From positions 1-64,000 of the forward strand of contig NZ_JACCDF010000013.1 of assembly GCF_013415105.1 (NCBI RefSeq): 64,000 nucleotides of DNA, given 5' to 3'. This DNA comes from Vreelandella salicampi. Lineage in GTDB: Bacteria > Pseudomonadota > Gammaproteobacteria > Pseudomonadales > Halomonadaceae. This document shows, piece by piece, positions 58,756-64,000 of the stretch (positions within the stretch are counted from its first letter, which is position 1; each line of letters begins with the position of its first letter). The notes under the pieces were generated by a model that worked only from the letters and a program-made list of their open reading frames with translations, ran no database searches and was not told the origin of the DNA. A program made the position numbers and the translations under genes.

Positions 58756-59220
58756 ATGTCAGAGTGGACGTGTGACACATGCGGAGGTCGCATCACTGAG
58801 GCTAAGGACGGCTGGGTAGAGTGGCTGTATGAGCACGACAGCGATCGTGAATACGGGCTGCGGCTTGTTCATCATCGCCCTGCATCGCCGCGGCCTGGGG
58901 GTTGCCAGTATGACGGTAGGGAAGAATTTGCCCGCTCCAGAAGCTCGGTAAAGGATCTTGAGCTGCCGTTCTTCCTCTCGCCTGATGGGCTGATGCAGCT
59001 CCTGCAAATGGTGTCAGATGGCCGTTTTTCAGACCGGGAGGAGGTGCTGGAAATGATCAAGCGCCTGCACGTTCCAGGCTACGAGAAGGCCCATCGGCAC
59101 CTGGAGGCAGCCGTAGCGGAAGGGGTCTACGAGCCTAATGCACCGCTGATGTACCCTTTCCAAGACCAGATTCAGCTCGCCAATGCGTGGATAGACCGGG
59201 AGCGCGAGAAGGAACACTGA
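58756..59220 (+). CDS. Hypothetical protein with CxxC motif
   Basis: 154 aa from ATG 58756. An N-terminal WTCDTCGGRITEAKDGWVEWLYEHD suggests a rubredoxin-like or zinc-ribbon start, then helical segments such as LMQLLQMVSDGRFSDREEVLEMIKRLHVPGYEKAHRHLEAA. Similar small proteins occur on plasmids and prophages. A strong hairpin follows the stop. Function unknown. Confidence 0.6.
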   Translation: MSEWTCDTCGGRITEAKDGWVEWLYEHDSDREYGLRLVHHRPASPRPGGCQYDGREEFARSRSSVKDLELPFFLSPDGLMQLLQMVSDGRFSDREEVLEMIKRLHVPGYEKAHRHLEAAVAEGVYEPNAPLMYPFQDQIQLANAWIDREREKEH

Positions 59221-59227
59221 CAGCAGA

Positions 59228-59263
59228 AAAAAACCGGGCAACCTCAGTGTTGAGGCTGCCCGG
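59228..59263 (-). terminator. Terminator of the minus-strand gene ending at 59302
   Basis: CCGGGCA..CCTCA-acac-TGAGG..TGCCCGG stem with seven A residues on the plus side at 59227-59233, i.e. a T-run on the minus strand. It lies 8 bp after the convergent gene and may also stop that transcript weakly. Confidence 0.85.
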
Positions 59264-59301
59264 TCGGGTCGGGTCATTCATGGGGCGACGACTCACCCCT
59301 C

Positions 59302-59535
59302 TTATTGTGCCGGAGTGGCAGCTTCATCCGGCTGATCATCCAGGGTGTCAGAGGCAGCCGATAGGGATGCCTCGGCCATGGCAGCCGCGTTCTCTCCAAC
59401 TTCCTCGGGGCTGAGCTGCCCCCCTCCCTCGCCAAGCAGGATCGCGTGCATGGCGACCATCGTGTATGCCTCAAGCCGGGTCATCTCCAGGGCAGGCTTG
59501 GTGAAACGTGAGGTGTTGAGGGTGTCATCGCCCAT
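59302..59535 (-). CDS. Hypothetical small protein
   Basis: 77 aa. MTRLEAYTMVAMHAILLGEGGGQLSPEEVGENAAAMAEASL is a helical region with a short Gly-rich turn; the tail is acidic. Good ribosome site (GGAGAGCATC upstream). Shares a terminator with no other gene, so it forms a small unit with the lipoprotein gene upstream. No family recognised. Confidence 0.5.
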   Translation of the reverse strand: MGDDTLNTSRFTKPALEMTRLEAYTMVAMHAILLGEGGGQLSPEEVGENAAAMAEASLSAASDTLDDQPDEAATPAQ

Positions 59536-59585
59536 GATGCTCTCCTTTCAGTTGGGGGCCGCGCTGGACGCGGCCCCTTGCTCGA

Positions 59586-60095
59586 TCAGACTTTCTCCCA
59601 ATCACCCTTTGCGTTCTGGCAAGTGGTGACGTTCTGCTCGCTGTCCTCGGGGCCGCCTGTGACGCTGATCTGGTAGTCGATGCAGGTGCGACCTTCGGCG
59701 TCCACATACGGATCGCTCTTGGTGACATTCTGCTGCATGTTGGCTACGTCCTCGAACCCTACCTCGGGATCACCTTGCATGGCGGCGAAAGCCCCGCGCA
59801 TCCCCTTATCGACCACGCCCAGCGCCGTTGCGCCAGCCGCGCCGTAGGCGGCACCGCTCATGCCCGCGCTGCCGCCATTGACCAGGCCGCGAACGCCGCC
59901 CATTTGTCCCGCTGCCCGTGCGCCTGCGGCACTGGCGCTATTGGAGCCGCGACCGCTGATGGCGTCGGCAACGCCGCCGATGGCATTGGCTGCGGCCCCC
60001 TGGAGGTGTCCTGCGCTTTGCGGAACGGCACAGCCTGTCGCCAGAACGAGCAGGGAAGTGGCAGCCAGACCTTGGAATGTGCGCTTGATCATCAT
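59586..60095 (-). CDS. Gly/Ala-rich lipoprotein
   Basis: 169 aa from ATG 60095. Lipobox VLATGC after a hydrophobic segment. The mature N-terminal half is rich in Gly, Ala and Ser (AAANAIGGVADAISGRGSNSASAAGARAAGQMGGVRGLVNGGSAGMSGAAYGAAGA), a glycine-zipper-like pattern that can enter membranes. The C-terminal half has two cysteines. It is the first gene behind the recurrent promoter-like motif at 60147. Possibly an entry-exclusion or surface protein (inference). Confidence 0.6.
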   Translation of the reverse strand: MMIKRTFQGLAATSLLVLATGCAVPQSAGHLQGAAANAIGGVADAISGRGSNSASAAGARAAGQMGGVRGLVNGGSAGMSGAAYGAAGATALGVVDKGMRGAFAAMQGDPEVGFEDVANMQQNVTKSDPYVDAEGRTCIDYQISVTGGPEDSEQNVTTCQNAKGDWEKV

Positions 60096-60146
60096 TTTCT
60101 TCTCTCCCTTGGTTGTGATCCCGAGCAATGTTGCTCGATACTTGTA

Positions 60147-60166
60147 ATTATACAATACGACGGTTT
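60147..60166 (-). promoter_or_regulatory. Copy of the AAANCGTCGTANNGTATA motif (leftward)
   Basis: On the minus strand AAACCGTCGTATTGTATAAT with -10-like TATAAT, about 50 bp before the lipoprotein start. Confidence 0.6.
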
Positions 60167-60222
60167 ACAGCTCAAGCCGATGCGGCATCATTTGCGTATC
60201 AGTATGCTTGCCTCGGGTCAGG

Positions 60223-60238
60223 ATTTCGCATGCGAAAT
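60223..60238. promoter_or_regulatory. ATTTCGCATGCGAAAT palindrome, copy 4
   Basis: Perfect palindrome in the divergent intergenic region, midway between the two opposed promoter-like motifs at 60147 and 60333. Confidence 0.6.
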
Positions 60239-60332
60239 CGCTAAAGCGAGTGTACCGCAAAGGCGTTGGTCTGATACCGCAACCGCATGGCCTGGCAAGG
60301 CGACCGCCGATGCGCCGGGTGGACTTAACTAA

Positions 60333-60352
60333 AAAACGTCGTATTGTATAGA
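60333..60352 (+). promoter_or_regulatory. Copy of the AAANCGTCGTANNGTATA motif (rightward)
   Basis: AAAACGTCGTATTGTATAGA, a near mirror of the copy at 60147 across the intergenic region, 12 bp before ATG 60365. With it the two make a divergent promoter pair. Confidence 0.6.
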
Positions 60353-60364
60353 TAAGGCTTTATA

Positions 60365-60583
60365 ATGGACTCTGACACGTTGATTCAGGAGGCAGAAGCC
60401 GACCTTTCCCTGCTGTCGAGGCTCGTTGTGGGACGGGCCTCAATGCAGGAACGCAACGGGAAACTCGTGCTGGGGATCGACCAGGAGGGAGCGCGATTAC
60501 TGACGATGGATCGCGTGAGGCAGGAGATCGAAAGCGCGGTTGAGCGAGTCTGGGGGCTGGAGGTCGTGTATGAGCGAGCGTAG
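60365..60583 (+). CDS. Hypothetical small protein
   Basis: 72 aa, acidic, helical (DTLIQEAEADLSLLSRLVVGRASMQERNGKLVLGIDQEGARLLTMDRVRQEIESAV). It begins 12 bp after the promoter-like motif, so its transcript may be leaderless or nearly so. Overlaps the next gene by 14 bp. No family recognised. Confidence 0.5.
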   Translation: MDSDTLIQEAEADLSLLSRLVVGRASMQERNGKLVLGIDQEGARLLTMDRVRQEIESAVERVWGLEVVYERA

Positions 60584-60887
60584 TACCCGCCAGGCCCGGC
60601 AGTTAGTCAGGCGTCTTGCCCGCGACTGCAACCTTGAGTGGCCTGGCGGCGAGGAAAACGCCGCGCTCCTCTATGACCGCTCGACTCGCCGCTGGGAGCT
60701 GCGCTGCATCGACAGCACCCCCTCCCCCGTCATTCGTGGCCCTACCCCTCTCACACACCTGTTGCGCGATGGCTTCGTGCTGATCCGCTGGCCTGACGAC
60801 CAAATTGAGCTGTTCCACGTTGAGACGGTTCATTCACAACTGCGCCACCGGCTTGAAAAAGCGGAGGTGGCCCAAGCCGGAGCATAG
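60570..60887 (+). CDS. Hypothetical protein
   Basis: 105 aa from ATG 60570. Basic N-terminus (RSTRQARQLVRRLARDCNLEWPGG), a strand-rich middle (RRWELRCIDSTPSPVIRGP) and a helical tail. No family recognised. Co-transcribed with its neighbours. Confidence 0.5.
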   Translation: MSERSTRQARQLVRRLARDCNLEWPGGEENAALLYDRSTRRWELRCIDSTPSPVIRGPTPLTHLLRDGFVLIRWPDDQIELFHVETVHSQLRHRLEKAEVAQAGA

Positions 60888-60891
60888 TTCG

Positions 60892-61374
60892 ATGAGTACG
60901 AGCATCACCTATCGAGTCAGCCACCGTGCCTTGCTGGGCTACTGGCTGCTCATCCCCGTTGGGGCGGCGCTGTATGCTGCCCCCGACGCCCCATTCACGT
61001 TGGCCGGGGTGAACCCCGCCGCGCCGCTGACAGCCGCCCTTACCTGGGCCGGGATGGGGGTAGCCGCCTGGGGGCTGCTGAACGTGGCCTACCAGCGGCT
61101 GGCTCACAAGTACGTCATCGAGCCGGATCGCGTCATTGAGCGCCATGGGATCATCGCTCGGCGCGTGACACCGCTTCACATCCATCACATCCGCTCAACG
61201 GAGGTGAACCAGACCATCATGGGGCGGCTGCTGGGCTATGGCACCGTGGAAATGTCCGCCGCTGGCACAGGCACCAGTGAGGCCCGTTTCGATCGCGTAT
61301 CGCGCCCCATGGACGTGATGGCCGCGATCGACGGTTCCGTGAGCAACAAGGCGTCCACCGCGGGAGGGGAGTAG
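60892..61374 (+). CDS. PH-domain membrane protein (bPH_2/YdbT-like)
   Basis: 160 aa from ATG 60892. Two hydrophobic spans (YWLLIPVGAALYA and PLTAALTWAGMGVAAWGLLNV) are followed by a PH-like domain with YVIEPDRVIERHGIIARRVTPLHIHHIRSTEVNQTIMGRLLGYGTVEMSAAG, typical of bPH_2. Such proteins are common in bacterial membranes and on mobile elements with unproven roles, perhaps lipid or signal binding. Confidence 0.8.
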   Translation: MSTSITYRVSHRALLGYWLLIPVGAALYAAPDAPFTLAGVNPAAPLTAALTWAGMGVAAWGLLNVAYQRLAHKYVIEPDRVIERHGIIARRVTPLHIHHIRSTEVNQTIMGRLLGYGTVEMSAAGTGTSEARFDRVSRPMDVMAAIDGSVSNKASTAGGE

Positions 61375-61381
61375 CAAGACC

Positions 61382-61747
61382 ATGGAAAACCTCACTTCGA
61401 CCCTCGCCAGTGTGTTGATCCCCGGCCACCATGTTGCCGTTGGCGCTCCTAGAGGACAGGAAACCCTGCCCGAGCGCCAGCTACTCTCTCAGGTATTCCT
61501 GAAGGCCATTGATGACCTGAAGAGCGACAACCTCAAGCACCAGTATTCGGCGGCTGAGTTCCTGGCTGGCCCGGTGGCAGAGGAGTACATCGGCCACCTT
61601 GGGCTGCCGGAGTGGACGCCGAAGCTGGCGCTGCTGATCCACGCCCAATGCGATCTTCGCTCGTGCCTGGAAATCCCCGATGACCTGGAGGACGTACTGA
61701 GCCGCTACCGGCCCGCCGTCAGGGGTGGCAACGAAGCCTCGCTGTGA
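61382..61747 (+). CDS. Hypothetical protein
   Basis: 121 aa, soluble. TLPERQLLSQVFLKAIDDLKSDNLKHQYSAAEFLAG is helical, and the tail is Leu/Asp-rich (LRSCLEIPDDLEDVLSRYRP). Starts 8 bp after the PH-domain gene. No family recognised. Confidence 0.5.
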   Translation: MENLTSTLASVLIPGHHVAVGAPRGQETLPERQLLSQVFLKAIDDLKSDNLKHQYSAAEFLAGPVAEEYIGHLGLPEWTPKLALLIHAQCDLRSCLEIPDDLEDVLSRYRPAVRGGNEASL

Positions 61748-61823
61748 CTTGCCACACGCCATGCCGCTCGGCATCCTGCGGCCTGATCACGTCAGGCTCG
61801 ACTACCGAGGAGGGGATAACGGC

Positions 61824-62051
61824 ATGGCCGACTTTCGTTCGACAAGGATTGGCGTAGCCAACGCAGCCCGCATCCTCAATGTGCGGGTTGCGGAGCTGAA
61901 GGAAGCGGTGCGTCACGACCAGCCGCTGTACGGTGTTCACCTCCCCAAGCCAATCGGCTATCTGGGGGCCTCGGCCAAGGAAATGTACTTCACCGCTGGC
62001 GAGATCATGGACGCCGCAGACCAGATCGCACAGCAGCGCAAGGCCCCATAG
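61824..62051 (+). CDS. Hypothetical small protein, HTH-like
   Basis: 75 aa from ATG 61824 (GAGGAGGGG upstream; an earlier start at 61761 is weak). TRIGVANAARILNVRVAELKEAVRHDQPL (about 7-35) resembles an HTH of AlpA/excisionase type, and the rest is strand-rich. Could regulate or bind DNA, but short. Confidence 0.5.
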   Translation: MADFRSTRIGVANAARILNVRVAELKEAVRHDQPLYGVHLPKPIGYLGASAKEMYFTAGEIMDAADQIAQQRKAP

Positions 62052-62054
62052 CCA

Positions 62055-62336
62055 TCACCTTCCAGGGTCGCGCCCGTTGTCCTCGGGCACGATGATACCG
62101 TTGAGCCTCCCTTCTGCTGGCGGTGCTGCCTGAAGTCGGCGCTCCTGAGCCGCCAGCCACCCTCGCTTCTCCTCAGCTTGCCGCTGCTCTGCCTGACGGG
62201 ACGCCTGAAGGACGACGCCTCGGGCTTGTCCCTCCAGGGCGCGAGAATCGTCATGCGCTAGAGGCTGCTCGCTCTGTGACGCTGGGCTGGCCTGCGCCAG
62301 CATGGCTATCGGCATCCATAGTGCGCCAGCCGCCAT
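62055..62336 (-). CDS. Exported small protein
   Basis: 93 aa. An N-terminal hydrophobic stretch (ALWMPIAMLAQASPASQ) may be a signal peptide, followed by a helical Gln/Glu/Arg-rich region (RQAEQRQAEEKRGWLAAQERRLQAAP). It lies 21 bp downstream of the KorA-like gene on the same strand, so it may be in the same KorA-controlled operon. No family recognised. Confidence 0.5.
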   Translation of the reverse strand: MAAGALWMPIAMLAQASPASQSEQPLAHDDSRALEGQARGVVLQASRQAEQRQAEEKRGWLAAQERRLQAAPPAEGRLNGIIVPEDNGRDPGR

Positions 62337-62357
62337 GGCTCCCAGTGCCCAGCATCC

Positions 62358-62663
62358 TCAGCCTGGTTTGTCGCTGGGCGACACGCTGCCCCCTTTGGCG
62401 TTGACCCACGCCTCCAGCTCGCTCGCGCAGTCGTGCGGCAATCTGACCTCGACCGTGACGAAGGCTCGATCGACCTCGGCCCGAATCCGCTTGGCGGCTT
62501 GTGAGACAGCCGCCCGGCTGATGCCGTGGCGTTGCGCGGCCTCGGCATAGGTAGCGCACACTCCTTCGATCACTTCAACGGCAGCATCACAAGCCCTTCC
62601 GCGAAGCCTTAGCCTCGCCAGAGCTGCATAGAGCTGCCCCTTGCTGATGTCCCGATCTTCCAC
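62358..62663 (-). CDS. KorA/TrfB-like repressor
   Basis: 101 aa. The segment AAVEVIEGVCATYAEAAQRHGISRAAVSQAAKRIRAEV (about 27-64) matches the HTH of IncP KorA (ARGVLVDGKPQATFATSLGLTRGAVSQAVHRVWA) in order and spacing, followed by VTVEVRLPHDCASELEAWV, like the KorA dimerisation part. Known role: global control of plasmid operons by binding palindromic operators. A copy of the operator lies 16 bp upstream of the start (62679), so autoregulation is likely, and two more lie in promoters at 28926 and 29044. Confidence 0.85.
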   Translation of the reverse strand: MEDRDISKGQLYAALARLRLRGRACDAAVEVIEGVCATYAEAAQRHGISRAAVSQAAKRIRAEVDRAFVTVEVRLPHDCASELEAWVNAKGGSVSPSDKPG

Positions 62664-62678
62664 GCGCCCTCCTTAAAA

Positions 62679-62695
62679 GTGTGCATTGCACGCTA
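62679..62695. promoter_or_regulatory. KorA-like operator upstream of the KorA-like gene
   Basis: AGTGTGCATTGCACGCT, differing at one half-site base from AGTGTGCATTGCACACT at 28931. It lies between the KorA-like gene (minus) and the DUF4942 gene (plus), so both may be regulated. A -35/-10 pair for the leftward side (TTTACA, TGCAAT) overlaps it. Confidence 0.7.
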
Positions 62696-62770
62696 AAAAT
62701 GCTTGATGTAAATACTTTTAGTGTCGTAATCTGTTTACATCGTACCGACAACGCAGCGAGGCCGCTACCG

Positions 62771-63610
62771 ATGCAGCAAGACACGACGCAGCTCCCGTCC
62801 CCCGCCCTGGGCGCCATGGATGATCTGCTGGCGCGTCGAGAAAAGGCGCTGGCGCTGGTGCAGGGTGCAGCGGCGCAACTGGCCGAGGCCGCCTCCCTCA
62901 TGCCCATCAGCAGCTTCCGGTTTGCTTCCATGCTCCGGCACCTGACCTGGCACGATCTCAGCGTTCGCCCCGAGGCGTTCTGTGACCGGCTCGCCAACGA
63001 GGCGCGGCAGACCTTCGATGCCAATGGCTGGCGCTGGTTGCTCGATAGCTCCGGCCTGGGTGACGTGATGACCGCCCAGGACAAGCAGGAGGTGCAGCGC
63101 CAGCTCAATGATGACCCTCTGCCGTTGAGCCGGGAGAACGTGCAATCGACCTTTGTGGCCCTGTTCGAGACACGCCATGAGGTATTCCGGCGCGGGGTGG
63201 TCGAGCTGTTCCAGAGCCTCTGCAAGCGGTATCGCAGCCACAGTGCGTTCAAGGTCAAGCGGCGGCTGGTGGTCGAGCAAGCGTTCAGTGAGCACGGCGG
63301 CTGGCGCAGTTTCGGGAGCGCCAGGGAGCGCGTGGATGACCTGGAGCGCATCTTGCTGGTGCTGGAGGGCCTGGAGCCTTCCCAAGTGCCCCATGAACAG
63401 CGGTTGGCCCACCGCCTGCAAGAGCAGCGCCATGCCGCCTTGATGGGCGATGGCGACCGGGCGGGGGAGATGGAAACGGAGTGGCTGGTTTGTCGCTGGT
63501 TTGCGAACGGGAACCTTCACCTCTGGCTGAAGCGCCCCGACCACATTGACCGGATCAACGGCCTGATCGCGGAACACTACGGCGCCGCGCTGGCGCACGA
63601 GCGCTACTAG
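62771..63610 (+). CDS. DUF4942-domain protein
   Basis: 279 aa from ATG 62771. The C-terminal WFANGNLHLWLKRPDHIDRINGLIAEHYGAAL matches DUF4942. The N-terminal region is helical (MDDLLARREKALALVQGAAAQLAEAASL) with RWLLDSSGLGDVMTAQD following. DUF4942 is common on conjugative plasmids, often with ParB or methylase domains; function unknown. Start chosen after the operator because upstream in-frame starts lie inside it. Confidence 0.8.
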   Translation: MQQDTTQLPSPALGAMDDLLARREKALALVQGAAAQLAEAASLMPISSFRFASMLRHLTWHDLSVRPEAFCDRLANEARQTFDANGWRWLLDSSGLGDVMTAQDKQEVQRQLNDDPLPLSRENVQSTFVALFETRHEVFRRGVVELFQSLCKRYRSHSAFKVKRRLVVEQAFSEHGGWRSFGSARERVDDLERILLVLEGLEPSQVPHEQRLAHRLQEQRHAALMGDGDRAGEMETEWLVCRWFANGNLHLWLKRPDHIDRINGLIAEHYGAALAHERY

Positions 63611-63623
63611 GGAGGACACCTAC

Positions 63624-64000
63624 ATGATTCACGAAGCTATCGACACTCGCGCCAGCACCGAATACCTGGACGACCTCGGGGAGTTCTTCGCCCCCGTCTC
63701 CACCGACCTCATTGACGGCCTCGTGGGCGAGCGCCAGACGAGGAAAGCGGAGATCGAGGGACTGGCCAACCTCGTTCTTGGCGAGGGATACAGCGCGGCC
63801 ATGGGCTACTTCCTGGAGGGGAACCAGCACGACCTCTCCCGATTCGGCGGCCATCAGGTATCACGGCTGTTCGATGTCGAGGGTGCCGTGGGGGCGCTGG
63901 ATGCAGACATGTGGCAGCGGACGCTGGCGCTGACTGATGTGCTCGACGTGATGCCGGCTGACCGTCGCTATGAGTGGAATGACGAGATCCGCCGCCACAA
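63624..64000 (+). CDS. DUF4942-like protein, 3' end outside the window
   Basis: At least 125 aa, cut by the window edge. ATG 63624 has GGGAGGAC upstream and follows the previous DUF4942 gene by 13 bp. FAPVSTDLIDGLVGERQTRKAEIEGLANLVLGEG and the following FDVEGAVGALDADMWQRTLALTDVLDVMPADRRYEWNDEI resemble the N-terminal part of DUF4942/methyltransferase-associated proteins. A tandem pair with the gene before it. Assignment of family is moderate. Confidence 0.65.
   Translation, partial: MIHEAIDTRASTEYLDDLGEFFAPVSTDLIDGLVGERQTRKAEIEGLANLVLGEGYSAAMGYFLEGNQHDLSRFGGHQVSRLFDVEGAVGALDADMWQRTLALTDVLDVMPADRRYEWNDEIRRH

Overview
This window looks like part of a large, high-GC conjugative plasmid (or a plasmid-like integrative element) from a gammaproteobacterium, possibly a halomonad or pseudomonad relative. 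The reasons are an F-type mating-pair apparatus, a KorA/TrfB-like regulator, TopB, a RecD2-like helicase, a plasmid umuDC mutagenesis operon, many small overlapping orphan genes, and no chromosomal housekeeping operon, rRNA or tRNA. The genus is inference only.

Layout. 1-2.1 kb: the end of a repeat-bearing protein, a small membrane protein and a complete IS481-family insertion that separates this gene from its apparent promoter. 2.1-11.8 kb (minus strand): a transfer operon headed by a sigma-factor-like gene, then traW, traU, trbC, a traN that appears split into two secreted polypeptides, two small exported proteins, a TraD-like coupling ATPase and a membrane peptide. 11.8-18.3 kb: DNA-binding regulators, a 1.4 kb non-coding block with hairpin repeats and a higher-order 80-bp tandem array, topB, and a possible structured RNA. 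18.4-32.4 kb: recD2-like helicase, an RMF-like protein, a tight run of orphans, a lipoprotein, a degenerate HD-domain protein, a stand-alone DndC-like PP-loop enzyme, a KorA-controlled divergent promoter pair, a CoiA-like nuclease and a TacA/TacT-type toxin-antitoxin pair.

32.7-55.3 kb is the most remarkable part. A 1,047-bp IS1595-family element has landed exactly in the LexA box of umuDC, duplicating its central 8 bp. The umuC gene downstream is cut by a 19.7-kb element whose right end carries three overlapping genes that I read as gmtY-gmtZ-gmtX (gamma-mobile-trio: two tyrosine recombinases and a small helix-turn-helix/coiled-coil partner). Its cargo is a metal and envelope-stress island: HtrA/DegQ-like protease, CDF exporter, DsbA-like thiol protein, M23 peptidase, ZIP transporter, MerR-type regulator, P1B-type Zn/Cd/Pb ATPase, LspA, Lnt, L,D-transpeptidase, CtaG-like protein, PCuAC copper chaperone, SCO and an Acr3/BASS-type transporter. 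Two MerR-type 19-bp-spacer promoters are visible.

55.3-64 kb: backbone orphans (DUF2786, DUF5983, PH-domain and DUF4942 proteins) and the KorA-like regulator next to a copy of the same operator seen at 28.9 and 29.05 kb. Two further recurrent non-coding signals tie the backbone together: a 20-bp promoter-like motif (AAANCGTCGTANNGTATA) and the palindrome ATTTCGCATGCGAAAT, present four times.
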